Assembly (NCBI RefSeq): GCF_003111645.1
Contig: NZ_CP022187.1
Location: 2,108,001 to 2,172,000 of the forward strand
DNA: 64,000 nucleotides
DNA from: Parazoarcus communis
GTDB taxonomy: Bacteria; Pseudomonadota; Gammaproteobacteria; Burkholderiales; Rhodocyclaceae
Direction: 5' to 3'
The position numbers and the translations under genes were made by a program. This document shows positions 7,697 to 17,072 of this stretch, piece by piece. The notes below the pieces were generated by a model that did no database searches, was not told the origin of the DNA, and worked only from the letters and a program-made list of their open reading frames with translations. How positions within the stretch are numbered: position 1 is the first letter of the stretch; every line of letters starts with the position of its first letter.

Positions 7697-9784
7697 ATGG
7701 ACGACCGCCAACTCCGCACGACGCCGCTTCGGCTGGCCGCCCTCCTCTGCCTCGGCCTCGCTGCCGGCACATCCTTGGCCGAGGATCAGCCCCTTGGCGC
7801 GATCGTCATCACCGGCAGCCGGGTGGAGGTTTCACCGTTCGACGTGCCCTATTCGGTCGAAGGCGTCCCGCTGTCGGAGAACGCGGCCGAGGGCTTGCGG
7901 GTGAACGTCTCTGAAGTGCTTGCAGGCGTGCCCGGGGTGGTGGTGCAGAACCGGCAGAACTATGCGCAGGATCTGCAGATCTCGGTTCGCGGCTTCGGTG
8001 CCCGCGCCGCCTTCGGTGTGCGCGGGGTGAAGCTGATCGCAGACGGCATCCCGGCCACGAACCCCGACGGCCAGGGCCAGGCAGCCACCTTCAACCTCGA
8101 TACCGCGGAACGCATCGAAGTGCTGCGCGGTCCGTTTGCAACCATCTACGGCAACCATGCAGGCGGCGTCATTCAACTGTTTTCGCGCGACGGCAAAGGC
8201 ACGCCGCGCGTGAGTGGCGGCATCGCCGGCGGCGATCACGGCACGCTGAAGATCGACATCGGCGCGGAAGGCGAGAAGGACGGGATTGGCTACGTGCTCG
8301 ACGCCTCGCACTTCGAGACCGATGGCAAGCGCCGCTACAGCGCGGCAACGCGCGACCAGGGCTTTGCCAAGCTGACGCTGAACCCGGACGAGGACAGCAA
8401 GCTGACCCTGATCGCCAGCGGCCTGCGCCAGCCCGACACAGAGGACCCGCTCGGTCTCACCTGGAACACCTGGAAGCGTGACGACACCGCGGTCGAAAGC
8501 GTTGCCCTGCAGTATCAGACACGAAAGAGCATCGAACACATGCAGGGCGGCGCCGTGTACGAACGCCGCTTCGGCGAGGACAGACTGCAGTTGCAGGCCT
8601 ATGCCGGGCAACGCAGCGTGATCCAGTATCAATCGATTCCGAAAGTTGCGCAGAGCGCCATCACCCAGGCCGGCGGCATCATCGATTTCGATCGCGACTT
8701 CCATGGTTTAGGCGCACGCTGGATCGCACAGCGCTCGCTGGAGCACGGCAAGCTGACGGTCACCACCGGCTTCGACTACGACCGTTCGCAGGACGACCGT
8801 CAGGGGTACCAGAACTTCATCGGCAACACGCTGGGGGTAAAGGGAGAATTGCGCCGCGACGAGATCGACACCGTCACCAGTCTCGATACCTACGTGCAGG
8901 CCCGCTGGCAGCAGGGCGACTGGGACTGGTCGCTGGGCGTGCGTCACAGCAACGTGAAGTTCGACGTGGACGACAACTTCATCGTCGGCGCCAATGGCGA
9001 CGACAGCGGCACGGTGCGCTACCGCAAGACCACGCCGGCCTTCGGCGTACTGTGGCGGGCGACACCGCTGCTGAACCTGTACGCCAGCATCGGCACCGGA
9101 TTCGAGACCCCGACCCTGACCGAGCTGTCGTATTCCGCCGCAGGCGGCTTCAATTTCGACCTCAAGCCCTCGCGCAGCCGCCAGATCGAGCTGGGCCTGA
9201 AGGCCTACGTGGGCGAAACCGGCCGCATCAACGCAGCCCTGTTCCAGATCCGCACCGAGGATGAAATCGTGGTCGCGGGCTCGAGCGGTGGCAGAACCGA
9301 CTACACCAATGCGGGGCAGACCCTGCGTCAGGGCCTCGAGCTGGCGGCGGAAAGCAGCCTGACCCGCAGCCTGAGCGTGCGTGGTGCGCTGACCTTCATG
9401 CGCGCGGTGTATGACGAAGCCTTCGCCACGGTGGAATCCGGCAATCGCATTCCCGGCGTACCGGCGGTTTCGGCCTACGCCGAACTGGCGTGGAAGCCGT
9501 TTGCCGGCCTGAACACCGCAATCGAGGCGGTGCATCGCAGCAAGGTGCAGGTCAATGACAACAACGACGACCGCCCCGCGCCGGCCTACACCCTGGTCAA
9601 TCTGCGCCTGGGCGCCGAACAGCAGTCCGGCCCCTGGACCTTCAACCAGTTGCTGCGACTGGACAACGTCTTCGACCGCAAGTACGTCGGCTCGGTGATC
9701 GTCGGCGACCGCAACGGCCGCTACTACGAACCGGGCCCAGGGCGCAGCGTGTATGGCGGCGTTCGCGCCACCTACCGCTTCTGA
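7697..9784 (+). CDS. TonB-dependent outer-membrane receptor (siderophore/iron type)
   Basis: This is a 695-residue outer-membrane active transporter energised by TonB. After a signal peptide (LRLAALLCLGLAAGTSLA) comes a short TonB-box-like region (GAIVITGSRVEVSPFDVP). A plug domain follows with LAGVPGVVVQNRQ, DLQISVRGFGARAAFGVRG, LIADGIPATNPDGQGQ and IEVLRGPFATIYGNHAGGVI. A long beta-barrel ends in the aromatic residues YRF. I prefer ATG 7697 over the frame start at 7658 because the signal peptide follows directly. A near-perfect Fur box lies upstream, so iron acquisition is the best guess; no siderophore genes are adjacent, so a xenosiderophore or other ferric chelate is plausible. The next gene encodes a secreted DUF302 protein 13 bases downstream. 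Confidence 0.92.
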   Translation: MDDRQLRTTPLRLAALLCLGLAAGTSLAEDQPLGAIVITGSRVEVSPFDVPYSVEGVPLSENAAEGLRVNVSEVLAGVPGVVVQNRQNYAQDLQISVRGFGARAAFGVRGVKLIADGIPATNPDGQGQAATFNLDTAERIEVLRGPFATIYGNHAGGVIQLFSRDGKGTPRVSGGIAGGDHGTLKIDIGAEGEKDGIGYVLDASHFETDGKRRYSAATRDQGFAKLTLNPDEDSKLTLIASGLRQPDTEDPLGLTWNTWKRDDTAVESVALQYQTRKSIEHMQGGAVYERRFGEDRLQLQAYAGQRSVIQYQSIPKVAQSAITQAGGIIDFDRDFHGLGARWIAQRSLEHGKLTVTTGFDYDRSQDDRQGYQNFIGNTLGVKGELRRDEIDTVTSLDTYVQARWQQGDWDWSLGVRHSNVKFDVDDNFIVGANGDDSGTVRYRKTTPAFGVLWRATPLLNLYASIGTGFETPTLTELSYSAAGGFNFDLKPSRSRQIELGLKAYVGETGRINAALFQIRTEDEIVVAGSSGGRTDYTNAGQTLRQGLELAAESSLTRSLSVRGALTFMRAVYDEAFATVESGNRIPGVPAVSAYAELAWKPFAGLNTAIEAVHRSKVQVNDNNDDRPAPAYTLVNLRLGAEQQSGPWTFNQLLRLDNVFDRKYVGSVIVGDRNGRYYEPGPGRSVYGGVRATYRF

Positions 9785-9797
9785 GCCGGCGCCCGTC

Positions 9798-10307
9798 ATG
9801 CGCATGCCACAACGCCTCCGCAAGGCCCTGCTCGCCATCGGCATGACCTGTGCTTTGTTCGCAGCGCCCTGCACCCGGGCCGCCGACGCCGACGCGGTCA
9901 CCCTCGCCATCGAGAACGCCGCTGTCGACGATGTCAGCATTGCGCTCACTGACGCGATTGCGGAAGAAGGCATCACGGCACCGTCCGAGAGCCACTTCGG
10001 CGACATGCTGGCGCGCACCGCCCCTGAACTCGGCCACCGCGCCGACCTCTACGCCGAAGCCCGGATCTACACCTTCTGCAGCGCGGTCGTTGCCGCGAAA
10101 CTGGCGACCGAGTCGGCGCACAACATCGCCCACTGTCCGCTGTCGATCGCGGTATACAGCCTTCCCGCCGACAAGGGCAGCGTGTATCTCGGCTACCGCC
10201 GCAGTGTCGACTCAGCGGGCGGCCGTGCCGCCGATGCGCTGCTGGCCCGAATTGCCGCACGCACCGCAGCACAGTTTCAGCACGCAGTCTCCCCCGCAAC
10301 GCGCTGA
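9798..10307 (+). CDS. Secreted DUF302 domain protein
   Basis: The 169-residue product has an N-terminal signal peptide (KALLAIGMTCALFAAPCTRA) and a single DUF302-like domain, with VSIALTDAIAEEGITAP, IYTFCSAVVAAKLATE, LPLSIAVYS-type HCPLSIAVYSLP, and GSVYLGYRRS. DUF302 proteins are small periplasmic or lipid-associated proteins of unknown biochemistry. It begins 13 bases after the TonB receptor and probably shares its Fur-controlled transcript. ATG 9798 or 9804 (MRMPQ or MPQ) could be used; the frame upstream of 9798 overlaps the receptor. Confidence 0.75.
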   Translation: MRMPQRLRKALLAIGMTCALFAAPCTRAADADAVTLAIENAAVDDVSIALTDAIAEEGITAPSESHFGDMLARTAPELGHRADLYAEARIYTFCSAVVAAKLATESAHNIAHCPLSIAVYSLPADKGSVYLGYRRSVDSAGGRAADALLARIAARTAAQFQHAVSPATR

Positions 10308-10587
10308 TTGCGCCGCCCGGCAGCGTGTGTCACGCATCGGCCGCGCACCTACCGCCAAAGCCATATACTCCCGTGCAAGGCGATCAGCGCCAGACAGCGC
10401 GCGGCCAAGGCCTTTCAATGAGCCGAAACGGGTGCGCAAAACGACCTGTTTGTGCGATAGTACTCGCCCGCTATCCGGTGGCCCATGGCCCGATCGGCGA
10501 AGCCGCCCGAGAATGAGAAGCACGCGGCAGTCTCTCCGCCCGACCGGTCCTCTGACAGCGGACATCACGCCAACAACGGAGATGAAG

Positions 10588-11544
10588 ATGAAGCTTCGAA
10601 GCATTGCAACCCTCGGCGCAAGCCTGGCACTCGCGTTCGCAACCACAGTCGCGTCCGCAGAAACCCGCGTCACCTTCAAGGCGGCCAAGGCCGGCACCTC
10701 GTACTATCAGATGGCCGTGCAGATCGGCGAGACCGTCAAGAAGACCAGCGCGGGCGACATCATCGTCACCGTCGAGGAAAGCCAGGGTTCGGTGCAGAAC
10801 GTGATGGAATCCGCCGCACGCGGCAAGCACTACATGTTCACCTCGCCGCCCTCGCTCGTCGACAAGGCGGTCGCCGGCGAAAAGCCCTTTGACCCGGAAG
10901 AGGCCACGTTCAAGAAGATCCGCGCGCTGTTCCCGATCCCCTCGCTGACCATGCACTACGTGGTTCGCAACGATGCCGGTATCAAGACCTTTGCCGACCT
11001 CGCCGGCAAGCGCTTCGTGACCGGCAAGGGCTCCTTCGGTGCCGCGGAAGCCGCGCGCAACTTCAAGCTGTTCGGGCTTGAGGGCAAGATCGACGTCATC
11101 GACATCGAACTCTCCGGCGCCGGCGCTGCGATGAAGAACCGCCAGGTCGACGGCTTTGCCACCGCGGGTTCGTGGCCGGCCCCCAACGTGGTCGAAGTGG
11201 CTGCAAGCTCGCCGGTTCATCTGCTGTCAATGAGCGACGAGCAGATCAAGGAGACCGGACATAGCCGCATGGTGATCCCCAAGGGCACCTACCCGGGCAT
11301 GACCGAAGACATCGTCACCACCTCGCTGCCGGTGATCTCCTACGCCCTGACGGACATGGACGACGCCACTGCGTACCAGCTGACCCGCAGCTACTGGCAA
11401 GGTCTTGCCGAGATGGCAAAAACCAACCCGTGGTGGAGCGGTGTGCTGCCGAGCCTCCTCGACAACATCACCGTAAAGCTGCACCCGGGCGCGCTCAAGT
11501 ACTACACCGAAGCCGGCATCGCCGTGCCGGACCGGCTGAAGTAA
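10588..11544 (+). CDS. TAXI-type TRAP transporter periplasmic binding protein
   Basis: The 318-residue product is a periplasmic receptor of the TAXI family. It has a signal peptide (KLRSIATLGASLALAFATTV) and the TAXI core FKAAKAGTSYYQMAVQIGE, SQGSVQNVMESAARGKH, IRALFPIPSLTMHYVVRND, FADLAGKRFVTGKGSFGAA and KNRQVDGFATAGSWPAPNV. Its ligand is probably an amino acid or organic acid. The start at 10588 is chosen over 10582 because CGGAG sits six bases before it. The fused TRAP permease follows 90 bases downstream, then three catabolic genes, so it likely feeds that pathway. Confidence 0.92.
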   Translation: MKLRSIATLGASLALAFATTVASAETRVTFKAAKAGTSYYQMAVQIGETVKKTSAGDIIVTVEESQGSVQNVMESAARGKHYMFTSPPSLVDKAVAGEKPFDPEEATFKKIRALFPIPSLTMHYVVRNDAGIKTFADLAGKRFVTGKGSFGAAEAARNFKLFGLEGKIDVIDIELSGAGAAMKNRQVDGFATAGSWPAPNVVEVAASSPVHLLSMSDEQIKETGHSRMVIPKGTYPGMTEDIVTTSLPVISYALTDMDDATAYQLTRSYWQGLAEMAKTNPWWSGVLPSLLDNITVKLHPGALKYYTEAGIAVPDRLK

Positions 11545-11634
11545 GCCAGCTCCATCGTGCGGCGTCCGCGGACGCCGCCCTGCCCCGTTTCCCGCCGCGC
11601 CCGCACTTCCTGCGGGCGCCATCACTTTCAGATC

Positions 11635-13455
11635 ATGACCGACACCTCCCCCGCTGTGGCCCCAGCCCTGGCGCCCCGGCACTCACTCCTGTCCCTGCAC
11701 TCCGTAATGGTGCTGCTCGCCTTTGCCTCGGTGGCCTTCCACCTGTGGCTGGTGACTGCAGGCCTGATCCCGCACCTGGTGAGCCGCCCGCTGCACATCA
11801 TCGCGGTGCTGCCCTTCGTCTTTCTGTTCACCGCGCAGCCCGCCACCGGCTGGCGCCGCGTGATCGACGTTGCCCTGTGCGCCTTCGGCCTTGCCGCCTG
11901 CATCTACGTGCTGGTTCAGTACGAGGCGCTGGACGAGCAGTACGGTCGCCTGCGCGGCACGATGCAGTTCGTGGTGGCCTGGGGCCTGATCCTGCTGGCA
12001 CTCGAGATGGCGCGGCGGCAGGTTAAATGGGCCATGCCCTCAACCGCGGCGCTGGCCCTGCTCTACGGCCTTTTCGGGCAGTACCTTCCGGGCGAACTCG
12101 GCCATGCGGGCATTCCGCTGGCCAGCTTTCTGGGTACGCTGACGATTACCGAAGGTGGCTTGTGGGGCAGTCTCACCGGCACCTCGGCCGAAGTCGTCGC
12201 GGTGTTCGTCATCCTGGGTGCGGTGATCGGCGCAGGCGAAGGCGGTCAGGGGTTCATGGCCGCGTCCATCGCGCTCGCAGGTCGTCTGCGCGCCGGTGCG
12301 GCCAAGGTTTCGGTGCTCTCGTCCGCCCTCTTCGGCTCAATCTCGGGTTCGGCATCGGCCAACGTTGCCTCGACCGGCGCCATCACCCTGCCGACGATGA
12401 AGCGCCTCGGCTATCCGCCCGCGCTCGCGGCCGCCGTGGAGGCCGTGGCCTCGTCCGGCGGTCAGATCATGCCGCCGGTGATGGGTGCAGGCGCCTTCAT
12501 CATGGTCGAGTTGCTGCGCACCACCTACAACGAGATCCTGATGGCAGCCCTGCTGCCGGCGGTGCTGTTCTTCTGGGGCGTGTGGGCGGGCTGCGACCTG
12601 TACGGCCGCCGCTACGGCCTTGAGCCGATGCGGGCCAAGGACATCCCGCCCTTTGCCCGCGTGGCGAAACTGGTCCTGTTCTTCCTCGTGCCTTTCGGAC
12701 TGCTGCTGGGCATCCTGTTCCTGTCCGGCAATACGCCGCAGTACGCGGGGGCCGCGGCCACCGGTGCCAGCGCAGCACTGTTGCTGTTCAACGACCAGCT
12801 GCGTCCGTCGCTGACGCGCTGGGCCAGCCGGCTGGTGGAGGCCGCTGTCAATGCGGCACGCCAGATCGCCACCATCGCCGCCATCATCCTGTGCGCGGGC
12901 CTGATCATCGGCGTGCTCAACATGACCGGCCTCGGCGTCAAGATCACCTCGCTGATCCTCGGCCTGTCGGGCGGCAACCTGTGGGGCGCCTTGCTGCTGA
13001 CCGGCCTGGCCTGCCTGATCCTGGGCATGGAAGTGCCCACGACTGCGGCCTACGTCATCTGCGTGGCAGTTGCAGGCCCGGCGCTGATGGAGATCGGGCT
13101 GCCGCCGCTTCAGGCCCACCTGTTCATCTTCTGGTTTGCGCTGCTGTCGACGATTACCCCGCCAGTGTGCGGCGCGGTCTTCATCGCGGCGGGCATGGCA
13201 GGCGCCCCGTGGCTGAAGGTTGCGTGGCATGCCATGACGCTCGGCGTCGGCCTTTACATCGTGCCGCTTGCCTTCGTCGCCAACCCCTCGCTGACCGCCC
13301 TCGGCTCGACCCCATGGCTGGCACTCGCAGCATGCGTGAAGATCGGCATCGGTGTGTGGATGGTGAGCCGTGGCCTGATCCACCGCGAAGCCATGACCGT
13401 ACGTGCGCTGTGGGTGGCCGCCGGCATGGTGGTGATCTTCGCCTTCGGCATCTGA
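11635..13455 (+). CDS. TRAP transporter fused permease (DctQM, TAXI type)
   Basis: This 606-residue integral membrane protein joins the small (about four-helix) and large (about twelve-helix) TRAP permease parts. Residues 1-150 form the DctQ-like part. Beyond it are conserved DctM elements of the fused class: LWGSLTGTSAEVVAVFVILG, SALFGSISGSASANVASTG near residue 225, SSGGQIMPPVMGAGAFIM near 280, and LGMEVPTTAAYVICVAVAGPAL near 460. ATG 11635 begins a short polar tail before the first helix. It lies just after the TAXI binding protein, and this pairing is the norm. The saccharopine dehydrogenase-like gene follows after 134 bases, suggesting import of a lysine-pathway compound. Confidence 0.93.
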   Translation: MTDTSPAVAPALAPRHSLLSLHSVMVLLAFASVAFHLWLVTAGLIPHLVSRPLHIIAVLPFVFLFTAQPATGWRRVIDVALCAFGLAACIYVLVQYEALDEQYGRLRGTMQFVVAWGLILLALEMARRQVKWAMPSTAALALLYGLFGQYLPGELGHAGIPLASFLGTLTITEGGLWGSLTGTSAEVVAVFVILGAVIGAGEGGQGFMAASIALAGRLRAGAAKVSVLSSALFGSISGSASANVASTGAITLPTMKRLGYPPALAAAVEAVASSGGQIMPPVMGAGAFIMVELLRTTYNEILMAALLPAVLFFWGVWAGCDLYGRRYGLEPMRAKDIPPFARVAKLVLFFLVPFGLLLGILFLSGNTPQYAGAAATGASAALLLFNDQLRPSLTRWASRLVEAAVNAARQIATIAAIILCAGLIIGVLNMTGLGVKITSLILGLSGGNLWGALLLTGLACLILGMEVPTTAAYVICVAVAGPALMEIGLPPLQAHLFIFWFALLSTITPPVCGAVFIAAGMAGAPWLKVAWHAMTLGVGLYIVPLAFVANPSLTALGSTPWLALAACVKIGIGVWMVSRGLIHREAMTVRALWVAAGMVVIFAFGI

Positions 13456-13589
13456 AACAGCGCCGGCGAGCGTCTGATGTCGCCGGGCACAGCCCGGCGG
13501 CTGTCCTGGCCGCTCCCGGGTGTTCCGGCACCATTTCGGCACCATGATGTCCCACCCTGAAGCAGGTCAATGCCTGCAGGGAGGACGCC

Positions 13590-14720
13590 ATGAAGCAGAT
13601 CCTGATCGTCGGGGCAGGCAAGATCGGTGCAGTGATTGCAGACTTGCTGAGTGCCTGCGGAGACTACGAGGTCACCGTGGCAGATCGCGATGGTGATGCG
13701 CTCGGTCGCCTTGAAACGGCGCTGCCGGCGCTGACCGTGGAGACGCTCGACGCACATGACGACACTGCGCTGTCTCCCATCCTTGCCAACAAGTACGCAC
13801 TGATCAACGCCAGCCCCTTCGGCATGAGCGCACGCCTGGCGCAGGCCGCGGCCGGTGCCGGCGTGCACTACTTCGACCTCACCGAAGACGTCGCCAGCGC
13901 ACACAGCATCCGCGACCTGGCTCAGGATGCCAGCACGGTGCTGATGCCGCAGTGTGGTCTCGCCCCCGGTTTCATCTCGATCGCGGCCCATGATCTGTGC
14001 ACCCGCTTCGACACCCTGCACAACGTGCACATGCGGGTCGGTGCCCTGCCCCGCTTTCCGTCGAACGCGCTCAAGTACAACCTGACGTGGAGCACTGACG
14101 GGCTGATCAACGAGTATCTCAACCCGTGCGAAGCCATCGTCAACGGCGAGCGCCGCGAGATGCCCGCGCTCGAGGAGCTCGAGCACTTCTCGCTCGACGG
14201 TGACAGCTACGAAGCCTTCAACACCTCGGGCGGACTCGGCACGCTGTGCGACACCCTCAAGGGCCGGGTGAGAAACCTCAACTACCGCACGGTGCGCTAC
14301 CACGGACACCGCGACGTGATGAAGCTGCTGCTCCACGACCTGCGTCTGGGCGAACGCCGGGACCTGCTCAAGGACATTCTCGAAGCGGCGATTCCAGTCA
14401 CGATGCAGGACGTGGTGCTGGTGTTCGTCAACGTCAGCGGCATGCGCGAAGGCCGCCTGATGCAGGAGACCTTCGCCCGCAAGATCTACAGCTGCAGCAT
14501 CAACGGCACCCTGCGCAGCGCGATCCAGATCACCACTGCCAGCGCCCTGTGCACCGCCCTGGACCTGCTCGTCGAAGGCCGCTTGCCCGAACGCGGATTC
14601 GTGCGCCAGGAGGACATCCGCTTCGACGATTTCATGTGCAATCGATTCGGGCGCAATTTCATGATCGATGGCGTCGAACCCGACTCGGCTTCGACCGGCG
14701 GCGAGTGCAGAACGATGTAG
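13590..14720 (+). CDS. Saccharopine dehydrogenase-like oxidoreductase
   Basis: This 376-residue cytosolic enzyme has an N-terminal Rossmann motif (ILIVGAGKIGAVIADLL, residues 4-20). It also has family blocks INASPFGMSARLAQAA near 72, LMPQCGLAPGFISIAAHDL near 117, LKYNLTWSTDGLINEY near 155 and YRTVRYHGHRDVMK near 235. These match the bacterial saccharopine dehydrogenase C-terminal/NADP type, which acts on saccharopine or a related aminoadipate imine. AGGGAGGACGCC precedes the ATG. An aldehyde dehydrogenase of the aminoadipate semialdehyde type follows 31 bases downstream, which makes a lysine-to-aminoadipate route the likely job. The exact substrate is inferred from context. Confidence 0.85.
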   Translation: MKQILIVGAGKIGAVIADLLSACGDYEVTVADRDGDALGRLETALPALTVETLDAHDDTALSPILANKYALINASPFGMSARLAQAAAGAGVHYFDLTEDVASAHSIRDLAQDASTVLMPQCGLAPGFISIAAHDLCTRFDTLHNVHMRVGALPRFPSNALKYNLTWSTDGLINEYLNPCEAIVNGERREMPALEELEHFSLDGDSYEAFNTSGGLGTLCDTLKGRVRNLNYRTVRYHGHRDVMKLLLHDLRLGERRDLLKDILEAAIPVTMQDVVLVFVNVSGMREGRLMQETFARKIYSCSINGTLRSAIQITTASALCTALDLLVEGRLPERGFVRQEDIRFDDFMCNRFGRNFMIDGVEPDSASTGGECRTM

Positions 14721-14751
14721 TCCGGCCGCGCCCATGCTCAAGGAGAACAGG

Positions 14752-16254
14752 ATGAATACGCACGACATCTTTCGTCATCTCGGCATCGATACCTCGGTGC
14801 TCCGCACCGGCGACGTGTGGGTGGATTCTCCCATCGACGGAACACGACTGGCACAGCTCGCCCCCGACACCGCAGATATCGTCGACACCAAGATCGCCCT
14901 CGCCAGCCGCGCCTTCGATACCTGGCGCCGTGTGCCCGCGCCGCGCAGGGGAGAACTGATCCGCCGCTTCGGCCTTCTGCTGCGTGAGCACAAACCCGTG
15001 CTCGGGGCGCTGATCACGCTTGAGTGCGGCAAGATCATCGCCGAGGGTGAAGGCGAGGTGCAGGAGATGATCGACATCTGCGATTTCGCGGTCGGCCTGT
15101 CGCGTCAGCTCTACGGTCGCACCATCGCCTCCGAGCGCCCGCTGCACGCCCTGCGCGAAACCTGGCACCCGCTCGGGCCGGTGGGCATCATCAGCGCCTT
15201 CAACTTCCCGATGGCGGTGTGGTCGTGGAATGCCGCACTTGCCCTGGTGTGCGGCGACAGCATCATCTGGAAACCTTCGATCAAGGCCCCCCTGTGCGCG
15301 CTGGCCTGCCAGCACCTGCTCGAGCGGGCCGCGAGCGACATGGACGACGTGCCGCCGGGACTCTCCTGCGTGCTGATCGGCAACAACGACACCGGCAGCC
15401 TGCTGGTGGACGATCCTCGCGTGCCCCTGATCAGCGCCACGGGCAGCTGCACGATGGGGCGACAGGTCGGGCCGCGAGTGGCGCAGCGCTTCGGGCGCAC
15501 CATTCTTGAGCTCGGCGGCAACAACGCCATCATCGTTGCACCAAGCGCCGATCTCGAACTCGCACTGCAGGCGATCACCTTTGGCGCGGTCGGCACCGCC
15601 GGACAGCGCTGCACCAGCACGCGCAGGGTCTTCCTTCACCAGCAGGTGCGCGACGAAGTGCTTGCGCGACTGAAGAAGGCCTGGACCGGCCTCGTGATTG
15701 GCGACCCGCGCGAGCCCGACACCCTGATCGGCCCGCTGATCGACCGTCAGGCCTTCGAGAGCATGACCCTTGCCCTGCAAGCGGCGCGCGCACAGGGCGC
15801 AGCAATCACCGGAGGCGAACGCGTGCTGAGCGATCTCTACCCCCAGGCCTGGTACGCGAGACCAGCCATCGTGGAAGGTACGGACAGCCTGCGCAACAGC
15901 CTGGAGGAGACCTTCGCGCCCATCCTGTACTGCTTCGAGTACACGGATCTCGACGAAGCGATCGAACGCCACAATGCCGTACCTCAGGGCCTGTCGTCGG
16001 CGATCTTCACCCGCGACCTGCTCGAGGCCGAGCATTTCCTGTCCGCAGTGGGCAGCGACTGCGGCATTGCCAATGTGAACGTAGGCACCAGCGGCGCCGA
16101 AATCGGGGGCGCCTTCGGCGGCGAGAAAGAGACCGGTGGCGGCCGCGAGTCGGGCTCCGACGCCTGGCGCGGCTACATGCGGCGCTCGACCGCCACCATC
16201 AACTTCTCGACGCAGTTGCCGCTGGCCCAGGGCGTGAACTTCGGGACCTCCTGA
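14752..16254 (+). CDS. amaB: Aldehyde dehydrogenase, aminoadipate semialdehyde / piperidine-6-carboxylate type (AmaB/ALDH7-like)
   Basis: This 500-residue NAD(P)-dependent aldehyde dehydrogenase has the catalytic Glu motif LELGGNNAII near residue 250, the Cys motif GTAGQRCTSTRR near 282, the NFPMAVWSWNAALAL cofactor region near 158, and the closing GAFGGEKETGGGRESGSDAW typical of the ALDH7/AmaB subgroup. That subgroup oxidises alpha-aminoadipate semialdehyde (cyclic form piperideine-6-carboxylate) to alpha-aminoadipate. AAGGAG lies nine bases before ATG 14752. Together with the saccharopine dehydrogenase-like enzyme upstream it forms the oxidative steps of lysine breakdown; the TAXI-TRAP transporter would supply the substrate. 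Confidence 0.9.
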   Translation: MNTHDIFRHLGIDTSVLRTGDVWVDSPIDGTRLAQLAPDTADIVDTKIALASRAFDTWRRVPAPRRGELIRRFGLLLREHKPVLGALITLECGKIIAEGEGEVQEMIDICDFAVGLSRQLYGRTIASERPLHALRETWHPLGPVGIISAFNFPMAVWSWNAALALVCGDSIIWKPSIKAPLCALACQHLLERAASDMDDVPPGLSCVLIGNNDTGSLLVDDPRVPLISATGSCTMGRQVGPRVAQRFGRTILELGGNNAIIVAPSADLELALQAITFGAVGTAGQRCTSTRRVFLHQQVRDEVLARLKKAWTGLVIGDPREPDTLIGPLIDRQAFESMTLALQAARAQGAAITGGERVLSDLYPQAWYARPAIVEGTDSLRNSLEETFAPILYCFEYTDLDEAIERHNAVPQGLSSAIFTRDLLEAEHFLSAVGSDCGIANVNVGTSGAEIGGAFGGEKETGGGRESGSDAWRGYMRRSTATINFSTQLPLAQGVNFGTS

Positions 16255-16408
16255 GGGCCGTGTCCACGGAGCACGGGGACGCGCGGACGTCACAACCGGA
16301 TACCACCCCGGGCACAGGCAATTCGCCCAGACTTTGCCTGCCGATGCACGGCCACCTGCAGTGGCCCGCATCGCTGACACGACCTGCAAGTAATTCGAGG
16401 AGACGACA

Positions 16409-16987
16409 ATGGGCAAGAAAATCCTGATGATCTGCGGCGATTTCTGCGAAGACTATGAAACCATGGTGCCCTTCCAGACCCTGCTCGCAGTCGGCCATAC
16501 GGTGCATGCCGTGTGTCCGGGCAAGAAGGCGGGCGAAACCATCGCCACCGCAATTCACGACTTCGAGGGCGACCAGACCTACACCGAAAAGCGTGGTCAC
16601 AACTTCAGCCTCAACGCGAGCTTCGACGAGATCGACCCCGCAAGCTACGACGCACTGGTGATTCCCGGCGGTCGCGGCCCCGAGTACCTGCGCCTCAACG
16701 ACAAGGTCGTCTCTGCCGTGCGCCACTTCTTCACCGCCAACAAGCCGGTCGCCGCCGTGTGTCACGGCGCGCAGTTGCTGGCCGGCGCGCGCGTGCTTGA
16801 GGGTCGTACCTGCTCGGCCTACCCGGCCTGCCGGCACGATGTCGAGCTTGGCGGCGGCACCTATGCCGACATCCCGATCGACCAGGCCGTCACCGACGGC
16901 AACCTGGTCACCGCCCCGGCGTGGCCTGCACATCCGGCATGGCTCGCCCAGTTCCTGACCCTGCTCGGCACCCGCATCACCCATTAA
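16409..16987 (+). CDS. DJ-1/PfpI family protein
   Basis: The 192-residue product has the DJ-1/PfpI fold. It shows [14 protein letters not shown] with the conserved acidic residue at Glu14, [16 protein letters not shown] near residue 80, and the nucleophile elbow [10 protein letters not shown] with Cys118-His119. Family members act as glyoxalase III, deglycase-like or amidase/protease enzymes; the exact reaction here is unknown. GAGGAGACGACA precedes the ATG. It is third in line after the saccharopine dehydrogenase-like and AmaB-like genes, with a 154-base gap, so it may handle aldehyde by-products or be co-regulated with lysine breakdown. Confidence 0.85.
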   Translation: MGKKILMICGDFCEDYETMVPFQTLLAVGHTVHAVCPGKKAGETIATAIHDFEGDQTYTEKRGHNFSLNASFDEIDPASYDALVIPGGRGPEYLRLNDKVVSAVRHFFTANKPVAAVCHGAQLLAGARVLEGRTCSAYPACRHDVELGGGTYADIPIDQAVTDGNLVTAPAWPAHPAWLAQFLTLLGTRITH

Positions 16988-17000
16988 GCGATGTCCGGCA

Positions 17001-17030
17001 CAGGCCCGGTGTCGCAACACGCCGGGCCTG
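17001..17030. terminator. Long GC hairpin after the DJ-1-like gene
   Basis: CAGGCCCGG and CCGGGCCTG form a perfect 9-bp stem, with TGT/ACA able to extend pairing inside the loop. There is no T tract. Its place, 14 bases after the stop codon, fits a transcript-end structure for the catabolic cluster. Confidence 0.5.
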
Positions 17031-17072
17031 CGCCTACAATGCCATGGAGAACACTGCCCGGCGGACCAGCAC

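Noticed and set aside
13254-16416. Long minus-strand frames opposite the saccharopine dehydrogenase-like and AmaB-like genes
   Set aside because: No recognisable protein features; the plus-strand enzymes carry full catalytic motifs.
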